Below, piece after piece: positions 1 through 5,975 of a DNA stretch of 64,000 bases (position 1 is the stretch's first letter; the number at the start of each line of letters is the position of its first letter). The notes below the pieces were generated by a model. It had not been told where the DNA came from. It did no database searches and worked only from the letters and a program-made list of their open reading frames with translations. Position numbers and translations under genes: made by a program. The stretch spans positions 496,001-560,000 of the forward strand of contig NZ_RCVQ01000002.1 of the NCBI RefSeq assembly GCF_016107285.1, read 5' to 3'. The DNA comes from Roseomonas sp. KE0001 (GTDB lineage: Bacteria > Pseudomonadota > Alphaproteobacteria > Acetobacterales > Acetobacteraceae).

Positions 1-147
1 CAGCACATGCACCCCGGCGCCGATGGCGCGCTCCACCACCGGCCGCAGCCGGGCGGGGGCGAGCCGGTCCTCGTCGTCGAAGGGGGTGACGAGGATGCCG
101 GAGATGCCGCCGAGCGCGGCGCCGAGCCGCGCGTGGTCCTGGGTCAT
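1..147 (-). CDS. Dihydrodipicolinate synthase family protein (5' part only)
   Basis: This is the N-terminal 49 codons of a DapA/N-acetylneuraminate lyase family aldolase that runs off the left edge. The start of the protein contains GILVTPFDDEDRL, which matches the first beta strand of the TIM barrel in this family (the usual pattern is a hydrophobic strand followed by TPF). Family members condense or cleave pyruvate or keto-acid substrates through a Schiff-base lysine, which would lie outside the window, so the substrate cannot be read here. The ATG overlaps the stop of the upstream GntR gene by four bases (ATGA), so the two are translationally coupled. The regulator therefore probably controls use of the sugar acid or hydroxyproline-type substrate handled by this enzyme; that link is inference. 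Confidence 0.75.
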   Translation of the reverse strand, partial: MTQDHARLGAALGGISGILVTPFDDEDRLAPARLRPVVERAIGAGVHVL

Positions 148-878
148 CGGGGTGTTCCCTTGTCGATGGGTGTCCCGGAGGCCTCGGCGACGAGCGCGTC
201 GAGGATGCCGCTGGCCTCCAGGGAGCGGTGGATATGCGCTCGCATGCGCGCCTCGGCCGCGGCCGGGTCGTGGCGGCGGATGGCGGCGACGATGCCGGCA
301 TGCTCGCGCCAGGCGCGACGCGGCTCCTGCGGCGTGGCGCGCAGCGCGCGCAGCCGGCCGAAATGGTCGTAGGCCCGCAGCGCCTCGAGCGAGCGCAGCA
401 GGAAGGCATTGGCGGTCATGCCGTTGATCAGCTCATGGAACCGCTCATTGGCCTCGGCCAGCAGGGCGATGGCCGCGGCCCCGTCCCGGCTCAGGCCGCG
501 CATGCGGGCGAGCTGCTCCTCCAGGGCGGCGACCTCCGCCGGCCCGGCCCGACGGGCGGCGAGGCCGGCGGCGGTGCCTTCGAGGGCGACGCGGATCAGC
601 CCCATCTCGGCCAGCCGCTCCGGGGTGAACTCGACGACCAGCGTGCCGCGCCGCGGCAGGGTGACGACCATCCCCTCGGCCTCCAGCCGCCCCAGCGCCT
701 CCCGCACCGGCTGGGCGGAGATGCCGAGGGACTGGGCGAGGGAGCGCTCCGAGACGCGCTCGCCGCCGGGCAGGCTGCCGTCCACGATGGCGTCGCGCAG
801 GCGGCGATAGGCGCGCTCGGCCAGGGAGAGGACATCCTCGGCGGTCAGGGGCGGCAGGCCGGCGACGGGGGGAAGCAT
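144..878 (-). CDS. GntR family transcriptional regulator, FCD (FadR/VanR) subfamily
   Basis: A 244-residue DNA-binding regulator. The N-terminal winged helix-turn-helix is visible at about residues 20-85 (SERSLAQSLGISAQPVREAL is the recognition-helix region), followed by an all-helical FCD ligand domain containing the metal/acid-binding style histidines (ERFHELI, EHAGIVAAI, MRAHI). I chose the ATG at 878 because the domain begins soon after it; the frame stays open to a TTG at 914. The gene is coupled by ATGA to a DHDPS-family gene downstream and is divergent from osmC. A near-perfect inverted repeat at 903-927 lies just upstream and is a candidate autoregulatory operator. FCD regulators usually respond to an organic acid, but the effector is not evident. 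Confidence 0.9.
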   Translation of the reverse strand: MLPPVAGLPPLTAEDVLSLAERAYRRLRDAIVDGSLPGGERVSERSLAQSLGISAQPVREALGRLEAEGMVVTLPRRGTLVVEFTPERLAEMGLIRVALEGTAAGLAARRAGPAEVAALEEQLARMRGLSRDGAAAIALLAEANERFHELINGMTANAFLLRSLEALRAYDHFGRLRALRATPQEPRRAWREHAGIVAAIRRHDPAAAEARMRAHIHRSLEASGILDALVAEASGTPIDKGTPR

Positions 879-902
879 GCGGGAAGGTTTAGGTGTCGTG
901 GC

Positions 903-927
903 CTGAAACTGCAATAGCAGATTTCAG
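903..927. promoter_or_regulatory. Candidate GntR operator (inverted repeat)
   Basis: The arms CTGAAA (903-908) and TTTCAG (922-927) enclose a second inverted pair CTGC (909-912) and GCAG (917-920) around AATA, with one unpaired A at 921. The repeat lies 25-49 bases upstream of the chosen GntR start, in the divergent gap shared with osmC. FCD-type regulators commonly bind such short palindromes near their own promoter. The assignment rests on symmetry and position only. Confidence 0.4.
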
Positions 928-1019
928 ATGCCAGCTCCGCCTCGCTGGACAGCCCCCCGCCCGCTTGCGAGGCTGCACCGTCCGCGAACTCGGCGGTCGC
1001 CGGTCCCTGGGAGAACTCC

Positions 1020-1568
1020 ATGACTGATCTGAACGAGTATCTGGCGCAGAAGCGCCTCGCCGTCCTGGCCAGGCAGAAGGCGGCGGAAGCCGATCCGCGC
1101 CCGGTCGCGGTGAAGGCGCGGGTGCGCGCCATGGGGCGCAGCGGCATCCGCGAGATCCGCATCCGCGACTTCCAGATCATCAGCGACAGCAAGCCGGATC
1201 TCGCCGGCTACGACCTCGGCCCGGGCTCGCCGGAGATGCAGCTCGGCGTGCTCGGTTCCTGCATCACGCATATCACCCTGATCCAGGCGGCGCTGCGCGA
1301 GGTGCCGCTCGACGCGGTGGAGGTGGAGGTCGAGGCGGACCAGCATCCGCCCGTGGGCGAGACGGCGACGCCGAGCGGTCCGCTGCACCCGCATAACATC
1401 CGCTACCGGCTGCGCCTCGAATCCACCGCGCCGCCCGAGACGCTGCGCTCGCTGCACGAGGCCATCGAGGCGGCCTGCCCGATCCTGAGCCTGCTGGTCA
1501 ATCCGCAGAAGGTCGCGGGCGAGATGCTGCTGAACGGCGAGACGATCAGCCGCCTCTCGCGCGGCTGA
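1020..1568 (+). CDS. OsmC family protein
   Basis: A 182-residue cytoplasmic protein of the OsmC/Ohr fold, whose members reduce organic hydroperoxides with two conserved cysteines. Both cysteines can be placed: C81 in LGSCITH, at the start of the central helix, and C153 in AACPIL. The intervening helix and strand pattern (HITLIQAALREVPLDAVEV) fits the family. It is longer at the N terminus (about 35 residues) than Ohr, so I call it OsmC-like, not ohr. It is read divergently from the GntR gene and converges on the lactate permease gene, with a hairpin between them. A thiol peroxidase role is likely from family knowledge; the substrate is unknown. Confidence 0.85.
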   Translation: MTDLNEYLAQKRLAVLARQKAAEADPRPVAVKARVRAMGRSGIREIRIRDFQIISDSKPDLAGYDLGPGSPEMQLGVLGSCITHITLIQAALREVPLDAVEVEVEADQHPPVGETATPSGPLHPHNIRYRLRLESTAPPETLRSLHEAIEAACPILSLLVNPQKVAGEMLLNGETISRLSRG

Positions 1569-1578
1569 TCGGGGCGGC

Positions 1579-1610
1579 GCGGCCGGGGGAGGATCCCTCC
1601 CGCCGGCCGC
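1579..1610. terminator. GC-rich hairpin between convergent genes
   Basis: The sequence folds as an 8-bp stem (1579-1586 with 1603-1610), one bulged G at 1602, a 6-bp stem (1587-1592 with 1596-1601) and a 3-base ATC loop. It lies between the convergent stops of the osmC-like gene (1568) and the permease gene (1616), so it could end transcription from both sides. It lacks a strong T tract on either strand, which leaves intrinsic termination uncertain. Confidence 0.5.
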
Positions 1611-1615
1611 CGGCC

Positions 1616-3361
1616 TTAATGCAGCACCATCGCGGTGAAGGGCGGCACATAGGCCTGGAGCGTCACCAGCAGCCCGACCAGCACCGCCAGAGCGATGGAG
1701 TGGAAGAAGACGTAGCGCAGGATGTCGCCCTCGTGGCCGAACCAGTTGGTGGCGGTGGAGGCGACGACGATGCTCTGGGCATCGATCATCTTGCCCATCA
1801 CGCCGCCCGATGAATTGGCCGAGGCCATCAGCACCGGCGAGAGGCCGAGCTGTTCCGCCGTGATCTTCTGCAGGCCGCCGAACAGCACGTTCGAGGCGGT
1901 GTCGGAGCCGGTCAGGGCCACGCCGAGCCAGCCGAGCAGCGTGCCGAACAACGGGTAGAACACGCCGGTATTGGCGAAGGCGAGGCCCATCGTCGCGTCC
2001 AGCCCCGAATAGCGCGTCAGGTAGCCGAGGCCGAGCATGGCGGCGATGGTGATCAGCGAGTAGCGGACCCGCCAGATGGTGCTGCCATACTCGCGGATCA
2101 GCGCCAGCGGCGAGAAGCCCATCAGCAGCCCGCCCAGCACGGCGGCGGCGAGGATGCCGGTGCCGGTCATCGACAGCAGGCCGAAGGCGAAGACCGCGCC
2201 CTCCGGCACCGGCTCGGCGACGACGGGCGGCACCTTCACCACCATGCGGTGCAGCCCCTCGATCGGGAAGCTGGCCGACCAGAGGCCGTTCAGCAGGTTG
2301 CGCGTGCTCTGCAGCCCCCAGATGAAGACGAAGACCGTCAGGATCAGCCAGGGCATCCAGGAGCGCAGCACCGCGCCGCGGTCCTCCGCCGCCGCGCCGC
2401 CCGGCGTCATGCGCGCCACGGGCGGGGCGTCCATCATCTCGCCGCCATGGCCGGTGCGGGCCGCGGCGGGGGCGGTGCCGCGCGCCGCCGCCTTGGCCGC
2501 CACATCGGCTTCCGCCCGGCCGCGCAGCGAGGGATCGCGCCAGATCCGCTTCGGCTGCCAGACGCGCATGAAGCCGACCAGACAGGCCATCGAGACCAGC
2601 GCCGCGATCACGTCCACCAGATAGGGGCCATGGTAGTTCGAGACGAGGAACTGCGGCACGGCGAAGGAGACGCCGGTGACCAGGATGGCGGGCCAGATCT
2701 CGATCATCCCCCGCCAGCCGGCGAAGGCCCAGATCAGCCAGAAAGGCACCAGGACCGAGAAGAAGGGCAGCTGGCGCCCGATCATCGCCGAGAGGGTGTA
2801 GACATCGAGCCCGGTGACGCCGGCCAGCGCGATGACCGGCGTGCCCAGCGCGCCGAAGGCCACCGGCGCGGTGTTGGCGATCAGCGACAGGCCGGAGGCG
2901 GCGAGCGGCGAGAAGCCCAGGCCGATCAGCAGCGCCGCGGTGACCGCGACCGGCGTGCCGAAGCCGGCCGCGCCCTCGAAGAAGGCGCCGAAGGCGAAGG
3001 CGATCAGCAGCAGTTGCAGCCGCCGGTCCTCGGTGATGCCGCCGATGGAGCGTTGCAGGATCTCGAAGGAGCCGTTCACCACCGTCAGCCGGTAGAGGAA
3101 GATGATGTTCAACACGATCCAGCCGATCGGGAACAGGCCGGAGAGGATGCCGAGCAACGTGGCGCGCCCGGCGATGCCGCCCGGCATGCCGAAGACGAAG
3201 ACGGCGACGAGGAAGGCGACGAGGAGGGCGGAGATCGCCGCCCAGTGCGCCGGCACCTTCAGGAAGGCCAGGGCGATGAGCATGGTGGCGACGGGAATCG
3301 CCGCCACCAGGGCGGAAAGCAGGATCGACCCGAAGGGATCGTAGAACTGGTTCCACGGCAT
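1616..3361 (-). CDS. L-lactate permease family (LctP/LldP) transporter
   Basis: A 581-residue polytopic membrane protein of the lactate permease family, which imports lactate or glycolate with protons. The N terminus MPWNQFYDPFGS resembles the family start (E. coli LldP begins with a W-QNYDP-like motif), so I start at the ATG at 3361, which has a GGGAG ribosome site. Family signatures include GAFFEGAAGFGTPVAV and SLIANTAPVAFGALGTP. A hydrophilic, alanine/glycine-rich loop near residues 285-325 makes it slightly longer than the usual 550-560 residues. A truncated MarR gene lies upstream on the same strand. Lactate versus glycolate specificity cannot be told from sequence. Confidence 0.9.
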   Translation of the reverse strand: MPWNQFYDPFGSILLSALVAAIPVATMLIALAFLKVPAHWAAISALLVAFLVAVFVFGMPGGIAGRATLLGILSGLFPIGWIVLNIIFLYRLTVVNGSFEILQRSIGGITEDRRLQLLLIAFAFGAFFEGAAGFGTPVAVTAALLIGLGFSPLAASGLSLIANTAPVAFGALGTPVIALAGVTGLDVYTLSAMIGRQLPFFSVLVPFWLIWAFAGWRGMIEIWPAILVTGVSFAVPQFLVSNYHGPYLVDVIAALVSMACLVGFMRVWQPKRIWRDPSLRGRAEADVAAKAAARGTAPAAARTGHGGEMMDAPPVARMTPGGAAAEDRGAVLRSWMPWLILTVFVFIWGLQSTRNLLNGLWSASFPIEGLHRMVVKVPPVVAEPVPEGAVFAFGLLSMTGTGILAAAVLGGLLMGFSPLALIREYGSTIWRVRYSLITIAAMLGLGYLTRYSGLDATMGLAFANTGVFYPLFGTLLGWLGVALTGSDTASNVLFGGLQKITAEQLGLSPVLMASANSSGGVMGKMIDAQSIVVASTATNWFGHEGDILRYVFFHSIALAVLVGLLVTLQAYVPPFTAMVLH

Positions 3362-3500
3362 TCGAACTGGGCTCCCGGAGGGTGGTGGCACGGTTGTCGC
3401 GGTGGCGAATCGGCTCCGCCCCCGCATGATGCACGCCCCCGGCGGAGGCTGTGACATTCTGTTTCAAATCCCCCCGGCCGTTCTTGGCTTCACGGATGTT

Positions 3501-3863
3501 TCAACCTCCCCGCCCGGGCGGCCGGGGCAGGTCCGCGGCGCGGCGGTGGAGCCTGGTCAGGATGGTGTCGAGCGCCGCCAGCTCCCCGGCCGAGAGCGCC
3601 CCCGCCAGCTCCGCCTGCAGGGCGCGGGCGCGCGGCACGATGCGGCGGTACAGCGCCTCGCCCCGCCGCGAGAGCCGCAGCCGCTGGGCGCGCCGGTCGC
3701 CCGGCAGCGGCTCGCGCCGGATCAGCGCCTTGCCGTCCAGGCGGATCACGGCGCGGCTGACCTTCAGCCGGTCCATCTCCGTGCGGGCGATCACCGCCTG
3801 GGTGGAGAGCGGCTCGCCCTCGCCCAGCACCGCCAGGACGCGCCATTCCGGGATGCTGGATCG
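3501..3863 (-). pseudogene. MarR family regulator, 5'-truncated
   Basis: The reading frame encodes the winged-helix part of a MarR regulator: IPEWRVLAVLGEGEP, then STQAVIARTEMDRLKVSRAV (recognition helix) and the wing region LPGDRRAQRLRLSRRGEAL. The first dimerisation helix, normally about 30-40 residues before the PEWRVL motif, is missing: going upstream the frame meets a stop at 3876-3878 after only about a dozen more codons and has no ATG. The first possible start is a GTG at 3830, inside the domain. The result is a protein of at most 109-120 residues, against 140-160 for the family. It is probably a decayed gene, although an N-terminally short product cannot be excluded. It sits directly upstream of the lactate-family permease gene. 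Confidence 0.65.
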
Positions 3864-3901
3864 AGGCAGGAAGGGCTAGAGGTGGGAAGGGGCGGGGCGG
3901 T

Positions 3902-3929
3902 GGGACCTCCCCTTCGAGGGGGGAGGCCC
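3902..3929 (-). terminator. Hairpin downstream of the small ORF
   Basis: On the minus strand the outer arms GGG/CCC and the inner arms CCTCCCC (3906-3912) and GGGGAGG (3920-3926) form a stable hairpin nine bases past the stop of the small minus-strand ORF. No clear U-run follows. It is plausible as a terminator or 3'-end stabiliser between that ORF and the MarR remnant. Confidence 0.35.
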
Positions 3930-3937
3930 GGGCCGGC

Positions 3938-4021
3938 TCACATCAGGCCCGTCGCCACGCTCCACAGCAGTGCCATGAACAGCACGGCCACAACGGCGGC
4001 CAGCTGGATCGGATTTCCCAA
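3938..4021 (-). CDS. Possible 27-residue membrane microprotein
   Basis: A short frame opening with TTG encodes a single hydrophobic helix with a short polar N-terminal cap (GNPIQ, then LAAVVAVLFMALLWSV, ending TGLM). A GGAGGG ribosome-site-like sequence lies 11 bases upstream of the TTG, and a hairpin lies just after the stop. That Shine-Dalgarno-like sequence is itself paired in a longer hairpin (CCCTCC at 4033-4038 with GGAGGG near 4063-4068 on the plus strand), which might mask it. I recognise no family. The evidence is the clean transmembrane profile and the ribosome site; the non-ATG start and wide spacing keep confidence low. Confidence 0.35.
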   Translation of the reverse strand: MGNPIQLAAVVAVLFMALLWSVATGLM

Positions 4022-4136
4022 AGGCCCTTTCTCCCTCCAACGGCCGGGTCAGAGCCCGGTCCCGGAGGGTAGCTAGCAGATTCTTACTGAAAGAAACAAT
4101 GCGTGACCGTGGTCCGCTCCCGGGAGGACAGGGCGG

Positions 4137-4427
4137 TCAGAGATAGGGCGGCTGCCGCACCAGCCCGGCCTCGGCGAAGTATTCCTCGTTCCGCAGCGCC
4201 CAGAGGCGCTCGTGGGCAGCGACCAGTGTCTCCGCGTTCCAGCGGAAATTGCGGTCGGCCGGGCTGCGGAAGACCACCCTCTCCAGCACATGAAGCAGAT
4301 CCCGCGCCACCTCCAGGTCCTTCTGGTCGCAGGCCTGGTGGAAGGCCATCCAGAGCTTGTCGGAGAGGCGGCGCGTCTGCCGTGTGGGGGGCACGCCGCT
4401 TTTCGGGGAGCGCGAAAGGTGGGACAT
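4137..4427 (-). CDS. Conserved-looking small hypothetical protein
   Basis: A 96-residue soluble protein with a basic N terminus (SRSPKSGVPPTRQTRRLSDK) followed by two amphipathic helices (LWMAFHQACDQKDLEVARDL and LLHVLERVVFRS) and a polar C terminus. The helix-rich middle resembles small alphaproteobacterial proteins that annotators leave as hypothetical; I recognise no enzyme or DNA-binding motif. The frame stays open to an ATG at 4448, but the ATG at 4427 precedes the SHLSRSPK segment and is the likelier start. It is divergent from the serine protease gene, so the two share a promoter region of about 80 bases. Confidence 0.6.
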   Translation of the reverse strand: MSHLSRSPKSGVPPTRQTRRLSDKLWMAFHQACDQKDLEVARDLLHVLERVVFRSPADRNFRWNAETLVAAHERLWALRNEEYFAEAGLVRQPPYL

Positions 4428-4506
4428 GACAGGCCTCGGGCTGGACACTTCTCCTATAACGAACCCGGGTGGTATTCCAGCGTTGAGAGTGTCTCATGAG
4501 TTGTGC

Positions 4507-5280
4507 GTGACGGGGATTTCTTACCGCTGGCGCGAGAGAGGCGGGCGGGCCTTGGCCCTCCTCCTCGCCACGCCCCTGGCCCTGCTCCCGGCCACCGGCC
4601 TGGCGGCCGAGCCGCTGCTGCCGCGCGCCCAGCGCCCCGGCCTGGGCGCCGAGGACCCCCGCCGCCCGGTGACGGCGGAGGAGGCGCCCTGGAGCGGCCT
4701 GGCGCGGGTGCAGACCACGCTCGGCGGCCGCTGCACCGGCGCCCTGGTCGGGCCGAGGCTGGTGCTGACCGCCGCGCATTGCCTCGCCGCGCGCGCCGGC
4801 CGCTGGGTGCGGCCGGGCTCGGTGCATGTGCTGGTGGGCTACCACCTCGGGGAATGGGCGCTCCATGCCCGTGTGGAAGCCTTCGAGACCGGCGCGGCGG
4901 CCCCCGCATCCGGCGCGCCGGGCGGGGACTGGGCGTTGTTGCGGCTGGACCGCGACCTCGCCGGCCCGGAGCGTGTGCTGCCGTTGCTGCGCGATCCACC
5001 GCCGCGGGGGGCGCCGGCGATGCTGGGCGGCTACCAGCAGGACCGCGCCGAGCGGCTGATGGCCGACACCGACTGCCGGCTGCTCGGGCCGGCGCGCGAC
5101 GCGACCGGCCGGCCCCTGCTGCGCCATGGCTGTTCCGGGACGCGCGGCAGCAGCGGCGCGCCCCTGCTGACGCGCGACGGCGAGGGACGCTGGGCGGTGG
5201 CGGGGGTCGTGGTGATGGCGGAGGCGCGGCGGGCGGGCGGCATCGCGGTTCCGGTCGGCGCCATCGGCCCGCTGCGCTGA
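4507..5280 (+). CDS. Secreted trypsin-like serine protease
   Basis: A protein of about 257 residues with an N-terminal export signal (basic n-region, then ALALLLATPLALLPATG and an A-x-A-like cleavage site before AEPLLP). The catalytic triad of the chymotrypsin/V8 fold is complete: His in LTAAHC, Asp in GGDWALLRL and Ser in GSSGAPLL. The GSSGAP form, not GDSGGP, places it near the glutamyl-endopeptidase-like branch (S1B/V8). Cysteines flank the histidine and serine. The start is uncertain: I use GTG 4507 because it leaves a signal peptide of normal length, but TTG 4501 and ATG 4426 are in frame. A TATAAC box lies at 4455-4460. It acts in the periplasm or outside; its target is unknown. Confidence 0.85.
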   Translation: MTGISYRWRERGGRALALLLATPLALLPATGLAAEPLLPRAQRPGLGAEDPRRPVTAEEAPWSGLARVQTTLGGRCTGALVGPRLVLTAAHCLAARAGRWVRPGSVHVLVGYHLGEWALHARVEAFETGAAAPASGAPGGDWALLRLDRDLAGPERVLPLLRDPPPRGAPAMLGGYQQDRAERLMADTDCRLLGPARDATGRPLLRHGCSGTRGSSGAPLLTRDGEGRWAVAGVVVMAEARRAGGIAVPVGAIGPLR

Positions 5281-5380
5281 AGGCAGCGCGGTAATTGAGA
5301 ATGAATTGCAATTGCAGAAAGACGGCGCCAAGATGCGGCCTCCGGCGCCGCCGCGCCCAGCCATCCCGCAGGGGAGAGTC

Positions 5381-5899
5381 ATGTCGCCATCCCGCTCCGA
5401 CTCCGTCCGCCATCTGCCGATGTTCGAGCACGCCCTGCTCTGGGCGATGCGCTTCTGGGGCTGGCAATGCCGCGGATGCTGCGCGGCGCCCTCGGCCCGC
5501 ATCGGCCAGGTCTTCGCCGATCTCGGCGCGCCGGAGGCGGCGGCGGATTTCCACGGCATGATGCGCGGCCTCTTCGCGACCCGGAGCGGGCAGCCCCGCC
5601 TGTCCCCGCTGGGCGACACGGCCCTGGCCCCGGATGAGCGGCTGCTGCTGGACGTGCTGGCGCTGCAGCAGGCGCGCCGCTCGGCCGAGGGCGTGGCGCT
5701 GCTCGGCATGCTGATCCCGCACGACCGGGCGCTGACCGGCTATGCGTGCATCGTGCGCCTGATCGCGGCCTTCAACGCGGCGGGGCACCGGCTGGAGCGG
5801 CCCCTGGCCGCGGCCTCGGCAGGCCCGCTGGTCGTCTGGCCCGCACCGGTGGCGGCCCGGCGCCACGCCGATCCGGTGGCCTCCCGCCCCGCCGACTGA
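5381..5899 (+). CDS. Hypothetical protein with N-terminal cysteine cluster
   Basis: A 172-residue protein beginning at an ATG with a GGGGAG ribosome site. The N-terminal third contains MFEHALLWAMRFWGWQCRGC followed directly by a further C, so three cysteines lie within four residues of an aromatic helix; the middle is helical (LLLDVLALQQARRSAEGVAL) and the C terminus is alanine/proline-rich. The cysteine group could bind a metal or form a disulfide, but no family motif is recognised. The gene lies between the protease and PEPC-like genes on the same strand, with a gap on each side, so an operon link is not clear. Confidence 0.7.
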   Translation: MSPSRSDSVRHLPMFEHALLWAMRFWGWQCRGCCAAPSARIGQVFADLGAPEAAADFHGMMRGLFATRSGQPRLSPLGDTALAPDERLLLDVLALQQARRSAEGVALLGMLIPHDRALTGYACIVRLIAAFNAAGHRLERPLAAASAGPLVVWPAPVAARRHADPVASRPAD

Positions 5900-5975
5900 T
5901 CCGCGCCCGATCCGGAAGGAACGGCCCGAAAGAAACGGCAGACAAACCGGCCTCGCGGGTGCAGCATCGGCGGCC

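Noticed and set aside
924-3467. An 847-codon frame overlapping osmC and the permease gene
   Set aside because: It mixes Arg/His-rich nonsense across two well-supported genes and has no domain.
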